Below, piece by piece: positions 36,002 to 45,308 of a stretch of 64,000 bases of DNA. The stretch lies in contig NZ_KB907556.1 of assembly GCF_000382125.1 (NCBI RefSeq), forward strand, positions 1 to 64,000. Direction: 5' to 3'. A model generated the notes under the pieces. The model saw nothing but the letters and a program-made list of their open reading frames with translations. It ran no database searches and had not been told where the DNA came from. How positions within the stretch are numbered: position 1 is the stretch's first letter; each line of letters starts with the position of its first letter. Both the position numbers and the translations under genes were made by a program. The stretch comes from Eudoraea adriatica DSM 19308. GTDB lineage: Bacteria > Bacteroidota > Bacteroidia > Flavobacteriales > Flavobacteriaceae.

Positions 36002-36949
36002 TTAGGTCATATAGGCCGATTCCTTGATTTTCAGACCATTTAAAACATCCCCAACAGCCATTTTTCGCTTGCCTGGCAGTTGCAATTCCAATAGGTAAAT
36101 ATAACCCCCGGGAGTTGCAACTTTTAATTCCTTTTTAGTGGACTTTATAGTTCCAGGCTTAAAATTATGTGCTTCTTTTTGCCATTTAGACTTGTATATT
36201 TTAATTGGAATTAATTCATCGTTATTTTTCAAATTGGTCCACGCAGTTGGGAACGGACTTAAACCCCTGATATGATTATAGATTTTCCTAGCGGATTCTT
36301 CCCAATTTATTTTACAGGTTTCCTTATTTAGTTTATCTGCAGTTTTAAATTGGCTTTCCTGGGGTTGTTTTTGTGTTACTACCTGGTCATTTTCAATAAG
36401 GGATACCGTTTTTAAAACAAGTTGGGCTCCCATATTCATTAATCTGTCGTGTAAATCGCCCGCAGTATCTTCTGGTCCAATTTTAGTTTTTTCCTGAAGA
36501 ATAAGCTCTCCTGTATCTATTTTCTCATTGATATAAAAAGTAGTAACACCTGTTTCCCTCTCACCATTAATAATAGCCCAGTTAATGGGGGCCGCCCCTC
36601 TGTAGTGAGGTAATAATGAAGCATGAAGGTTAAATGTTCCATATTCGGGCATTGCCCATACCTCTTTTGGCAGCATTCTGAACGCTACCACAATTTGAAG
36701 GTTGGCCTTTAGTGAACCCAGATCATCAAGAAATACCTTATCCTTTAGATTGTTGGGCTGCATAATATGCAGACCGGCTTTTTTGGCATATTGCTTAACC
36801 GCAGATTCATGTAATTTGCGACCTCTTCCCGCAGGTTTATCGGGTGCAGTAATTACGCCGACAACCTGATAGCCCTTTTGCACCAGCATATCTAGTGTTG
36901 CAACTGCAAAATCCGGGGTTCCCATAAATACAATTCTCAAGTTTCTCAT
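36002..36949 (-). CDS. fmt: Methionyl-tRNA formyltransferase
   Basis: Formylates initiator Met-tRNA using 10-formyl-THF. The 315-residue protein has MRNLRIVFMGTPDFAVATLDML at the start, VFRM-like AFRMLPKEVW, the formyl-transferase signature NLHASLLPHYRGAAPINWAI and a C-terminal OB-type domain with IRGLSPFPTAWT. It is the last gene of a three-gene operon and its start overlaps the recQ stop by four bases. Confidence 0.97.
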   Translation of the reverse strand: MRNLRIVFMGTPDFAVATLDMLVQKGYQVVGVITAPDKPAGRGRKLHESAVKQYAKKAGLHIMQPNNLKDKVFLDDLGSLKANLQIVVAFRMLPKEVWAMPEYGTFNLHASLLPHYRGAAPINWAIINGERETGVTTFYINEKIDTGELILQEKTKIGPEDTAGDLHDRLMNMGAQLVLKTVSLIENDQVVTQKQPQESQFKTADKLNKETCKINWEESARKIYNHIRGLSPFPTAWTNLKNNDELIPIKIYKSKWQKEAHNFKPGTIKSTKKELKVATPGGYIYLLELQLPGKRKMAVGDVLNGLKIKESAYMT

Positions 36950-38844
36950 CTTAGCAGCTTATATTCATTTTTTGAATTTATACTAATATTTCCATCTTCA
37001 AGTAATTTTTGAAGTACTCGCAATATCAAAAGTTCATTTTGCGGTAAATCCTGAATAATAGTCCTCGAACTGCTTTCTCTCTGCTCTAGCAGTGAAATTA
37101 TATCGCTTTTTATTTCAAGAAAGTTTTGTTTATCCAGTTTTTCCGGAGTATTGCAGACATCACAATTATTGCAATTCTGGTCGCTCTTTTCTCCAAAGTA
37201 GGATAGTAACTGACGATTTCTGCAAACGCGGTTATTATTAATGTAAGCAAGCATACTAGCTACTTTGCTTGTTTTGGTCTGCAATTGCATTTCAACCTTT
37301 TGAGAAAAATTATTAATTGTTAAGTCATCTTCCCTTGGTACCAGGAATACAAGCTCCAGATCTCTGTTTTTTGCCTTCAGATCTATGATCTTATCTTTCT
37401 CCAGTTGAGCAAGGGTATTTACTATTTTATCTTCCGGGAGCCCTGCTTTTTTCGAAATCAACAACGTATTTATTTTCGTTTCAAAATCGAAAATTCCCCC
37501 ATATGTCCTTAAAATAGTTTGCACTAATGGTGCAAGTCGCTGATATCTCTCCAAATAGTCCAGAAGATCCTTTTTAGAAACTAAAAATTGAACGGTTGTA
37601 TTACGTGAAAAATTCTGTGATAAAGATATTACCGAATTCTGATCAAGAACGCGTAACCCGTTGTATGCCATTGCCGAATTAAGTTCATAGTGATGGCAGA
37701 ATTCTTCAAACCGGAACTGAAAGGTTTCTTCAGGCAGTGTTCCATAAGGTATTTGAAAATAATTATTTAGCTTATTGTAAAGTAATTTCAAAAAGGTAAT
37801 ATCAGGCAATACCTTCAAAAACTGATTTTTTAGTTGTATTTCATCATCCTTGTTAGTTATTAAAATCGCTTCTGCGGGCAGTCCGTTACGGCCCGCTCTT
37901 CCTGCTTCCTGATAGTAGTTCTCTATGCTTTCCGGTATTTGATAATGAATTACCAGGGATACATCGGCTTTATCGATTCCCATTCCAAAAGCATTTGTGG
38001 CCACCATTATTCTTACTTCATTGCTAAGCCACATAGTTAGTTTCTTTTCCTTTTCTTCTTTTGGTATGCCTCCGTGGTAATAGGTCGCGGATATATTTTT
38101 TCTTTGCAGATAAGAAGTAAGTACCTGTGTCATTTTTCTGCTGCGCACATAGACAATGGCACTTTTATCAGAATTTTTGCATAATTCAAATAAGCGCCGC
38201 TGTTTATCCTCTTCCCAAATAACCCCAAAATATATATTTTTCCTGTTAAATGAATCTTTGAATACCTGATACTCTTTAAACCGAAGATTCTGTGTAATAT
38301 CATCAGCAACTTTTGCCGTAGCTGTAGCCGTAAGAGCAATTACCGGAACTTCGGGCTTTATATCCCGCAATAGCGCACAATTTAAATAGGCAGGTCGAAA
38401 GTCATTTCCCCATTCAGATATACAATGCGCCTCATCTATTGCCAAAAGGCTAATCTGCATTTGGGCAATCCTGTCTTTTACAATTTCCTGTTGCAAACGC
38501 TCCGGAGACAGGTATAAGAATTTGTAATTCCCATAAACACAGTTGTCTAACAGATTATTTAATTCTTCTTTGGAAATACCTCCTGTCAGGGCAACAGATT
38601 TAATCCCTGAATCCTTTAATTGCTGTACCTGGTTTTGAATAAGGGCTATCAAAGGCGAAACCACAATACATAATCCCTCAAAGGCCATGGCCGGAATTTG
38701 ATAACATAAAGATTTTCCTCCCCCTGTTGGTAAAAGTGCAAGCACATCTTTACCAGACAACACAGCATCTATAATAGGTTTCTGAGACCCTTTAAAATTT
38801 TGATATCCCCAATATTTTTTTAAGATTTCTTGCGGGTCCTTCAT
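36946..38844 (-). CDS. recQ: ATP-dependent DNA helicase RecQ
   Basis: This 632-residue RecQ has Walker A TGGGKS at 40-45, DEAH in IDEAHCISEWG, motif III ALTATAT, motif V/VI NAFGMGIDKADV and QEAGRAGRNG, and the zinc-binding region with cysteines in CRNRQLLSYFGEK and CNNCDVC near 560-580. The winged-helix part lies near 400-530. There is no HRDC domain, and the order of winged helix and zinc region seems to match the shorter Bacteroidota RecQ type. It unwinds 3'-tailed DNA in repair. It overlaps its neighbours by one and four bases. Confidence 0.95.
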   Translation of the reverse strand: MKDPQEILKKYWGYQNFKGSQKPIIDAVLSGKDVLALLPTGGGKSLCYQIPAMAFEGLCIVVSPLIALIQNQVQQLKDSGIKSVALTGGISKEELNNLLDNCVYGNYKFLYLSPERLQQEIVKDRIAQMQISLLAIDEAHCISEWGNDFRPAYLNCALLRDIKPEVPVIALTATATAKVADDITQNLRFKEYQVFKDSFNRKNIYFGVIWEEDKQRRLFELCKNSDKSAIVYVRSRKMTQVLTSYLQRKNISATYYHGGIPKEEKEKKLTMWLSNEVRIMVATNAFGMGIDKADVSLVIHYQIPESIENYYQEAGRAGRNGLPAEAILITNKDDEIQLKNQFLKVLPDITFLKLLYNKLNNYFQIPYGTLPEETFQFRFEEFCHHYELNSAMAYNGLRVLDQNSVISLSQNFSRNTTVQFLVSKKDLLDYLERYQRLAPLVQTILRTYGGIFDFETKINTLLISKKAGLPEDKIVNTLAQLEKDKIIDLKAKNRDLELVFLVPREDDLTINNFSQKVEMQLQTKTSKVASMLAYINNNRVCRNRQLLSYFGEKSDQNCNNCDVCNTPEKLDKQNFLEIKSDIISLLEQRESSSRTIIQDLPQNELLILRVLQKLLEDGNISINSKNEYKLLR

Positions 38845-39410
38845 TAATTACTTTCCTTCAACTCGTTTAAAATAAAAGATATACGATCTTTTACGGTACC
38901 GGTTGGGACCCGGACCGGGTAATAATCATATTTAATATAGGTACGCTCCAGGTGATCGTGAATTTCAATAGCTTCCTCAAAACTTTCCAGTCTTTCATTA
39001 TCAGATACATAGATCTTTTCCCATGGCGGCAGTATCAAAACTTTATCATATCTTCTGCTGGTGCAGGCTTCTTCAAATTCAAGGGTGTAGCTTTGGTTAA
39101 AATAATCCATGTAAGCCAGTACATCCGGAATACCACGATCAAAAAAAACACAGGAACTTTTAACAGATTTAGATTTACTGTACTGTTGCATCCTGCCGTT
39201 AAGAATCCGTTGGTTAAATTCGAAAGGATCTTTGACAAAAGTAAGCGGATTTGAAACAAAGGATTCAGGATCACCCTCTTTTTTTGCTTCAAGAGTCATT
39301 GTTCTAACGATCTCATGAAAACAATGATGTCCAATAGCTTCAAGATGTTGTATAATGACCGTTTTTCCTGTGCTCGGCCCACCAGTAATAACTACCTTTT
39401 TCGATTTCAA
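38844..39410 (-). CDS. AAA/P-loop ATPase, NadR/Ttd14-like
   Basis: This 188-residue cytoplasmic P-loop protein has Walker A GGPSTGKT at 8-15 and a helical-lid arrangement like the AAA_28 (NadR/Ttd14) family: FHEIVRTM, SKSVKSSCVFFDRGIPDVLAY, RRYDKVLILPPWE and the end YYPVRVPTGTVKDRISFIL. Its role is unknown; NadR-like members phosphorylate small molecules. It is the first gene of the operon with recQ and fmt, and its stop overlaps the recQ start. Confidence 0.88.
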   Translation of the reverse strand: MKSKKVVITGGPSTGKTVIIQHLEAIGHHCFHEIVRTMTLEAKKEGDPESFVSNPLTFVKDPFEFNQRILNGRMQQYSKSKSVKSSCVFFDRGIPDVLAYMDYFNQSYTLEFEEACTSRRYDKVLILPPWEKIYVSDNERLESFEEAIEIHDHLERTYIKYDYYPVRVPTGTVKDRISFILNELKESN

Positions 39411-39497
39411 ACATTAAATTTTACACTCACAAAAGTAATCAATGCAGGCAAGCTTAAAAAATTGATTGTGAAGCTTTATATTTGTAAAAACTTTTAA

Positions 39498-39785
39498 ATG
39501 GATACTGAGAAATCGGACGATTTTTACCTTAGGCTAAAAGAAGAATTGCTTAAAAGCAATAGCTGGCCTTCAGATTACCTGTATAAATTCATAGTACCAA
39601 CAGATCGTGATAAGATCACTCAAATAGAGGTGATATTTGATAATACCGGGGCAGTAATTGAATCCAAACAATCCAGCAAGGGTAAATATACGAGCCTTTC
39701 CATTATGGTAAATCTTGCAAATCCTGATGCGGTTATAGAGAAATATAAAGAAGTTGGCCTCATTGAGGGCGTAATATCTTTGTAA
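39498..39785 (+). CDS. DUF493 family protein (YbeD-like)
   Basis: This 95-residue protein shows the small ferredoxin-like DUF493 fold: FYLRLKEELLKSNSWPSDYLYKFIVP at the start, SSKGKYTSLSIMVNLANPDAVIEKY and a short hydrophobic end. The E. coli YbeD/LipB-linked family is thought to be regulatory. It is divergent from the AAA gene. A TATATTTG box at 39477-39484 resembles a -7 element 14 bases before the start. Confidence 0.85.
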   Translation: MDTEKSDDFYLRLKEELLKSNSWPSDYLYKFIVPTDRDKITQIEVIFDNTGAVIESKQSSKGKYTSLSIMVNLANPDAVIEKYKEVGLIEGVISL

Positions 39786-39870
39786 ACTGGGATAACTGGG
39801 ATAATTTTCCTAATTTGCCACCGTTATAGATATACTTCCTTTACATATTTAATCAGAATTACATAGAAAT

Positions 39871-40524
39871 TTGAATACAGTAGAAAACTTAGAATACAAT
39901 ACTGAGCGCGAAAAGCTTATTATTCCCGAATACGGCCGTCATTTTCAGAAAATGGTGGATCATGCCGTTTCCATTGAAGACGATGAGAAGAGAAATGAAG
40001 TAGCAAAGGCTATTATTAGTGTCATGGGTAACCTTCAACCACATTTGAGGGATGTTCCTGACTTTCAGCATAAACTTTGGGATCAATTGTTTATTATGTC
40101 TGACTTTAAGCTGGATGTTGAATCACCTTTCCCCATAACTTCAAAAGAATTATTGCAAGCAAGACCCGAACCCTTGGAATACCCTCAAAATCATCCTAAA
40201 TACCGCTTTTACGGGAACAATATAAAGCGAATGATTGATGTGGCTATTGGATGGGATGAAGGCGATAAACGGGCAGGATTGGAGTATGCGATAGCAAATC
40301 ACATGAAGAAATGCTACCTTAACTGGAATAAGGATACGGTAGAGGACAAGGCTATTTTTAAGCACCTCTATGAGTTAAGTCATGGCAAAATAGATTTGGC
40401 ATCCGATGGTGTGAGCCTTACGGATAGCGGACAGTTTCTTAAAAGCCGGATTTCAAAATCCAACAGAACCGGATCTTCAAAAAAGAGTCAGCGAAATTCT
40501 GGCAGAGGTAAAAAGCGATATTAA
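39871..40524 (+). CDS. DUF4290 family protein
   Basis: This 217-residue cytoplasmic protein has the conserved LEYNTEREKLIIPEYGRHFQKMVDHA start, GNLQPHLRDVPDFQHKLWDQLFIMS and YPQNHPKYRFYGNNIKRMI. This family is nearly universal in Bacteroidota and has no known function. A basic tail (SRISKSNRTGSSKKSQ and GRGKKR) suggests nucleic-acid contact but is only an inference. The start is a TTG at 39871. It lies 15 bases before murA, so the two are likely co-transcribed. Confidence 0.88.
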   Translation: MNTVENLEYNTEREKLIIPEYGRHFQKMVDHAVSIEDDEKRNEVAKAIISVMGNLQPHLRDVPDFQHKLWDQLFIMSDFKLDVESPFPITSKELLQARPEPLEYPQNHPKYRFYGNNIKRMIDVAIGWDEGDKRAGLEYAIANHMKKCYLNWNKDTVEDKAIFKHLYELSHGKIDLASDGVSLTDSGQFLKSRISKSNRTGSSKKSQRNSGRGKKRY

Positions 40525-40539
40525 ATACTTCTTGCTTAA

Positions 40540-41850
40540 ATGGGTACATTCAAAATAGAGGGCGGTCATAAACTTCATGGAGAAATAACTCCACAAGGCG
40601 CAAAAAATGAGGCACTTCAGATTCTTTGCGCAGTATTACTCACCCCTGAAGAGGTTGTTATCCATAATATTCCGGATATCCTCGACGTCAATAAATTAAT
40701 CACCCTGCTTGAAGACCTGGGAGTAAAAATTCAAAAAAAGGGCAAAGGCTCTTATTCCTTTAAAGCAGATGATATAAATCTGTCCTATCTGCAATCTGAA
40801 CAGTTTAAATCTGATGGCAGGGGATTACGGGGTTCTATAATGCTGGTCGGCCCATTGCTTGCCAGATATGGGCAGGGATACATTCCTAAGCCGGGAGGTG
40901 ACAAGATAGGCAGGCGCAGATTGGATACACATTTTGAAGGATTTATTAAACTGGGCGCAAAATTCCGATACAATAAAGAGGAACACTTTTATGGGGTAGA
41001 AGCCAAAAAACTAAAAGGCACTTATATGCTTTTAGATGAAGCATCGGTTACAGGTACCGCCAACATTGTTATGGCAGCCGTTCTGGCCGATGGGCAGACT
41101 ACTATTTACAATGCTGCATGTGAACCCTACCTGCAGCAATTGTGCAAGATGCTAAACAGAATGGGCGCAAAAATTTCGGGGATTGGTTCTAATTTATTGG
41201 TGATTGACGGGGTTACGAAATTGAAAGGCACAGAACATACCATGCTGCCAGACATGATAGAAATTGGCAGTTGGATAGGATTGGCAGCCATGACCAAAAG
41301 TGAATTAACGATAAAGAATGTTAGTTGGGACGACCTTGGGCAGATTCCTTCCGTTTTCAGGAAACTTGGTATTTCTTTGGAAAAAAGGGGAGACGATATT
41401 TATATACCCGCACATGAAGATGGTTATAAAATCCATAATTATATTGACGGGTCCATATTAACAATTTCAGATGCTCCGTGGCCCGGACTTACACCTGATT
41501 TGTTAAGTATTATCCTTGTAATTTCCACCCAGGCCAGGGGCGAGGTGCTCGTGCATCAAAAAATGTTTGAAAGCCGTTTGTTCTTTGTGGATAAATTGAT
41601 AGATATGGGAGCAAAAATAATACTTTGCGATCCACACAGGGCTACAGTAATTGGCCACGACTTTAAGTCTACTTTAAAGGCAACTACAATGGTTTCCCCT
41701 GATATAAGAGCCGGAGTATCTCTTTTAATTGCTGCTCTATGTGCAAAAGGAACGTCCATTATACACAATATTGAACAGATAGACAGGGGTTATGAGGATA
41801 TTGATAACCGACTCAGGGCTATTGGTGCAAGGATTGAAAGGATACAATAG
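40540..41850 (+). CDS. murA: UDP-N-acetylglucosamine 1-carboxyvinyltransferase
   Basis: First committed step of peptidoglycan synthesis, transferring enolpyruvate from PEP to UDP-GlcNAc. The 436-residue protein has ITPQGAKNEALQILCAV at the start, RGSIMLVGPLLA, the loop PKPGGDKIGRRRLDTHFEGF, and the end EDIDNRLRAIGARIER. In that loop the usual catalytic Cys (PGGCAIG in E. coli) is Asp121. Asp at this position is a known natural variant that keeps activity and gives fosfomycin insensitivity. It follows DUF4290 by 15 bases. Confidence 0.97.
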   Translation: MGTFKIEGGHKLHGEITPQGAKNEALQILCAVLLTPEEVVIHNIPDILDVNKLITLLEDLGVKIQKKGKGSYSFKADDINLSYLQSEQFKSDGRGLRGSIMLVGPLLARYGQGYIPKPGGDKIGRRRLDTHFEGFIKLGAKFRYNKEEHFYGVEAKKLKGTYMLLDEASVTGTANIVMAAVLADGQTTIYNAACEPYLQQLCKMLNRMGAKISGIGSNLLVIDGVTKLKGTEHTMLPDMIEIGSWIGLAAMTKSELTIKNVSWDDLGQIPSVFRKLGISLEKRGDDIYIPAHEDGYKIHNYIDGSILTISDAPWPGLTPDLLSIILVISTQARGEVLVHQKMFESRLFFVDKLIDMGAKIILCDPHRATVIGHDFKSTLKATTMVSPDIRAGVSLLIAALCAKGTSIIHNIEQIDRGYEDIDNRLRAIGARIERIQ

Positions 41851-41903
41851 GGAATTGAATATGCGGAATTCCCGGGAAACGCTACAGAATTAAAACCTTG
41901 TAA

Positions 41904-42227
41904 ATGAAAAATCCAGTGTGGGAAAATCTACCCCTTATTAATAACGTTTCAGGTCCAAAGAAAAGGTTTGAATTGCACATCAAGGATGAAATTGCATTTA
42001 TAGAATATATCCAGGCCGAAAATAATATTATTTACCTTACCCATACAGAAGTCCCGCCCTCCCTTGAAGGGAATGGTCTGGGAGCAATTATTGTGGCTAA
42101 AACTCTAGAATATCTTAAAGAAAACAAATTTAAAATGGCACCATTATGCCCTTTTATTGCCGCGTATCTGAAACGCAATCCGGGCAAAGCAGAGAACTTG
42201 CTGGCACCGGGATTTTCAATAGGTTAA
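41904..42227 (+). CDS. GNAT-type N-acetyltransferase-like protein (YidJ/YjdJ group)
   Basis: This 107-residue protein matches the short GCN5-related domain of the YjdJ type: RFELHIKDEIAFIEYIQ, a Thr-containing turn HTEVPPSLEGNGLGAIIVAKTLEYL carrying the acetyl-CoA loop GNGLGA, and PLCPFIAAYLKRNP. Its substrate is unknown. It lies 53 bases after murA in the same direction. Confidence 0.85.
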   Translation: MKNPVWENLPLINNVSGPKKRFELHIKDEIAFIEYIQAENNIIYLTHTEVPPSLEGNGLGAIIVAKTLEYLKENKFKMAPLCPFIAAYLKRNPGKAENLLAPGFSIG

Positions 42228-42248
42228 CTTAAAATAGTTATTGAAGTA

Positions 42249-42275
42249 TTAGTTTAAATAAATACCCTAAACTAA
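42249..42275. terminator. Weak hairpin between convergent genes
   Basis: TTAGTTTA / TAAACTAA (42249-42256 with 42268-42275) makes an A/T-rich stem with an 11-base loop between the convergent acetyltransferase and pirin genes. A run of six As follows. It is a poor but suitably placed terminator. Confidence 0.35.
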
Positions 42276-42290
42276 TTCTTAAAAAAGTAA

Positions 42291-43289
42291 TTAACGTTCA
42301 ACAACTTCTCCATCAGGGTATTTAGCAAACCTTCCTTTTTCCCTGGGATGAACGTTGTCTGCATGTGGCCAGGGCCAGCCGCCAAATTGAGTAAGCCTGT
42401 ATTCCTCCATAGCTTGCTGAATTTCCTCCTGAGTATTCATAACAAAGGGACCGTACTTTGCTACCGGCTCATTTATAGGTTTCCCCTGCAGCAGCAAAAA
42501 GTGCGATTTCTCACCGCCATTTTTTATAGTAATTTCGGCATCTGAGATAAGCTCCACGCCATGATCCGGTTTAACTATCTGCCCCTCAATTGAAACTTCA
42601 TGCCCTTCATAATAATAGAGGGTGCGTTTCAAACCTGCAGATGCCGGAGGTAAATCAAACTTTTCGTTTTCATCCATATGGATATTCCAAATGGCTACTT
42701 CATGATCTGAATTAGCAGCCCACGAATTGGGTGCCGGCTCCGGTGCTTGGGTTCCTTTGAAGTTTCCCGCTATTATTTTTACCGTAGTATTATTTATCCT
42801 GACCAGGGGGATATCTTCATGCCAGAGCATCTTGAAATGCGGTTCAACAAATTTATCTGCTTTAGGCAAGTTAATCCAAATTTGAAATAATTCTAAGGGA
42901 TTATCCCGGTCTGTATTCAGCAAAGGGAACATTTCTGAATGTTGTACGCCCCTGCCTGCAGTCATCCATTGCACATCGCCCTGCCCGAATCTACCGGCAG
43001 CTCCCAGTGAATCTGAATGATCACAAAATCCTTTATTCACAATAGTAACTGTTTCAAAACCCCGGTGAGGATGATAGGGAAACCCGGGAATGGTATGTCC
43101 GTGATACATTCTCCAGCCATCCTTTAATGTGAAGTCATTACCCAGATTACGTCCTTCAAGGGAAACTGCAGGTTCCATTGCATTATTGCCCTTTGGATAA
43201 TGATCTAAATGATAAACACAGAATAAAAAAGGATCTTGAGTTTCCCATGGGAAACCCAAAGGAAAAATACGACTAACAGGGATGCTCAT
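42291..43289 (-). CDS. Pirin family protein
   Basis: This 332-residue two-cupin protein has the pirin metal site: FPYHPHRGFETVTIV gives two His, and GRGVQHSEM gives His and Glu, which bind iron in human pirin. The second cupin domain is in the C-terminal half (ATAPEPAPNSW to EEIQQAMEEYRL region). Such proteins act as quercetinase-like dioxygenases or regulators. The end GGWPWPHADNVHPREKGRFAKYPDG is typical of this bacterial group. It is cytoplasmic. Confidence 0.9.
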   Translation of the reverse strand: MSIPVSRIFPLGFPWETQDPFLFCVYHLDHYPKGNNAMEPAVSLEGRNLGNDFTLKDGWRMYHGHTIPGFPYHPHRGFETVTIVNKGFCDHSDSLGAAGRFGQGDVQWMTAGRGVQHSEMFPLLNTDRDNPLELFQIWINLPKADKFVEPHFKMLWHEDIPLVRINNTTVKIIAGNFKGTQAPEPAPNSWAANSDHEVAIWNIHMDENEKFDLPPASAGLKRTLYYYEGHEVSIEGQIVKPDHGVELISDAEITIKNGGEKSHFLLLQGKPINEPVAKYGPFVMNTQEEIQQAMEEYRLTQFGGWPWPHADNVHPREKGRFAKYPDGEVVER

Positions 43290-43363
43290 TGTAGTAAGTT
43301 TTAATGTTTTAGTAATTTTACAAGAGGATTTTGAATATCGATATCAAAAGAAATGGAAACCCT

Positions 43364-43810
43364 TTATTCATGGGCTGCAGTATTAATTTCGACCCAATTT
43401 TCTTCCGGATCTTTAATATAAATTTGTCTTACGCCATCTGCCCGGTCTGTAACAGCATTCTTTTTCCCGGGCCAATCCCAGTAGGGGATATCTTTCTCTT
43501 CCAGATAGGAGATAAGGCCATCCATGTTTTTGGTAGCAAGGCAAAGATGGACACTTTTATTATTTAGTCTGATAACCGAATCTTTTTCTATCAGGTGTAA
43601 TTGAGAATTCCCATGAATATTAAACCATCTAAACCCTTTTGATGCAGAAGGATGGGGGATTTCTTTTAATTTCAGGATATTGGCATAGAAATCTCCTGTC
43701 TTCTTAAGGTCGGTAACTACAAACGAATAGTGATCGTATTGAAAGTCAAAGTCCTGCGCATAAGAATTTGAAAAATAACATATGAATAGTAAGAGTATGA
43801 GTTTTTTCAT
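43364..43810 (-). CDS. Exported VOC/glyoxalase-fold protein
   Basis: This 148-residue protein has an N-terminal signal peptide (LILLLFICYFSNSYA, residues 4-18) and a vicinal-oxygen-chelate half-domain: FDYDHYSF-like FQYDHYSFVVTDLKKTGDFYANIL, FRWFNIHGNSQLHLIE with a potential metal His, and IYIKDPEENWVEINT with the C-terminal Glu. Its substrate is unknown. Export of a VOC protein is less common than cytoplasmic location. Confidence 0.85.
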   Translation of the reverse strand: MKKLILLLFICYFSNSYAQDFDFQYDHYSFVVTDLKKTGDFYANILKLKEIPHPSASKGFRWFNIHGNSQLHLIEKDSVIRLNNKSVHLCLATKNMDGLISYLEEKDIPYWDWPGKKNAVTDRADGVRQIYIKDPEENWVEINTAAHE

Positions 43811-43855
43811 TGGAAAAGATTTTGGCTGTTTTAATGGATACTTAAAAAGATTGGA

Positions 43856-44776
43856 TTATTTATTGTTATAAGAAACAAATGCAAAATGTTTGCTATCTGG
43901 TGACCAGGAGGGAACGTTTATGGTTCCCTGCCCTCCTGTAAAAAAGCAAAGAGTTTTAATTTCCTTAGTATTGAGATCATAAAGGCGCAATGCCACATCT
44001 TTTAAAGGTGGATGACGATCTCCCTGGTCTTCCAGATAGGAAATAAAAACAAAATACTTTCCATCCGGCGATGGGTGGGCAAACCAATTGGAATATGCAT
44101 CGTTAGTCAACTGTTCTTTTTCGCTGCCATTGGCTTTCATCCTCCAAATTTCCATAGACCCGGATTGCATTGAATTGTAGTAAATGTAAGATCCATCCGG
44201 TGAATATTCCGGGCCATCATCCAATCCGGCACTATTTGTAAGGCGCTCCTCATTCCCTCCATGAATAGAAATCCTATAGATATCAAAATTATTGTCACGA
44301 CTTGCTGTATACACAACAGCATCACTCTCAGGAGACCATCCATGCCAGTAAGAAGGGTATTTCGGGGTCACAAGTTTAGGGATACCCCCTTCAATAGGTA
44401 ATGTATAGATACGGGAAGTGCCGGATGTTACCCCCTCAATAGGATCATTATTGCTAATTGCCAGCATGGTGCCATCGGGAGAAATTCCGTGGTCATTATT
44501 GCATTTAACGGCCGATCCTGTGTCTATTTGTTCCTTTGAGCTCCCATCGGTTTTTATTCTGTATAAGAGACCATTTTGATTGAGAATTAAGGAGTTACCA
44601 TCCTTACTCCAGTTAGGTGCCTCAAAGTGCCCCATTTCTTCGTAAATTACCTTTCTCTCACCGGTTTCGAGTGAGAAAATCTCTAGCATTGATTTAAGCT
44701 GCGATGCTTGTCCAAAACTTTGTAAAGAACCCATAATAAATAGAATTACCAGAGTTTTATTAAAAATTGAATTCAT
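43856..44776 (-). CDS. Exported TolB/PD40 propeller protein
   Basis: This 306-residue protein has a signal peptide (residues 7-22) and PD40 repeats: [73 protein letters not shown] and [14 protein letters not shown]. The six repeats give a full six-bladed TolB-type propeller, probably a periplasmic binding or scaffold protein. It is about 75 residues shorter than the protein at 27793-28920 and lacks its N-terminal extension. Confidence 0.85.
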   Translation of the reverse strand: MNSIFNKTLVILFIMGSLQSFGQASQLKSMLEIFSLETGERKVIYEEMGHFEAPNWSKDGNSLILNQNGLLYRIKTDGSSKEQIDTGSAVKCNNDHGISPDGTMLAISNNDPIEGVTSGTSRIYTLPIEGGIPKLVTPKYPSYWHGWSPESDAVVYTASRDNNFDIYRISIHGGNEERLTNSAGLDDGPEYSPDGSYIYYNSMQSGSMEIWRMKANGSEKEQLTNDAYSNWFAHPSPDGKYFVFISYLEDQGDRHPPLKDVALRLYDLNTKEIKTLCFFTGGQGTINVPSWSPDSKHFAFVSYNNK

Positions 44777-44848
44777 AATAATCAGGGATTTGTTAATGCC
44801 GTGAGCTTCAATTCCACTCGCCTCGATTATAATAATATATTATTTACT

Positions 44849-45280
44849 TTATCCTGCAAAGTCAATTTTCTTATGAGCCCCATCGCAATAAGGCTTATTG
44901 TCTGATGCACCGCATCGGCACAAAGCAGTTACCCCGCTTTTGCTTTCAGTCTTACCACTTGCATCCTTTACTTCTAAAGTACCGTGTACCAACAGTGGCC
45001 CATTTGCCATTACTTCTACTCGTGTATTATCTGACATATCTTCTAAATTTTCTGTTTCTCCTTTAATATAATAAGTTAGTGCCCCTGAAGGACATTTGTC
45101 TATTTGCGATTTTAATTCATCGATAGATGCATTTTTTGGTTCAATCCATGGTTTTTTATCAGGATCATAAACTTTCGGCAAAGTATTGACACATATAGCC
45201 GAATGAATGCATTTCTTAGGTTTCCATACCACAATGAAATCCCCGTTTGCATATTCTTTTACTATTTCTCTTTCTGCCAT
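44849..45280 (-). CDS. Ferredoxin-like plus CDGSH iron-sulfur protein
   Basis: This 143-residue cytoplasmic protein combines two cluster domains. The first (about residues 10-70) is Fer4_19-like with CIHSAICVNTLP and IDKCPSGAL. The second (about 105-140) is a CDGSH zinc-finger-like domain with LCRCGASDNKPYCDGAHK, where three Cys and one His bind a 2Fe-2S cluster. Electron transfer or iron-sulfur sensing is likely. It stands 29 bases downstream of the M20 amidohydrolase gene (reading direction). Confidence 0.9.
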   Translation of the reverse strand: MAEREIVKEYANGDFIVVWKPKKCIHSAICVNTLPKVYDPDKKPWIEPKNASIDELKSQIDKCPSGALTYYIKGETENLEDMSDNTRVEVMANGPLLVHGTLEVKDASGKTESKSGVTALCRCGASDNKPYCDGAHKKIDFAG

Positions 45281-45308
45281 TATTTTATTTAGGATTATTA
45301 AAAAGTTA

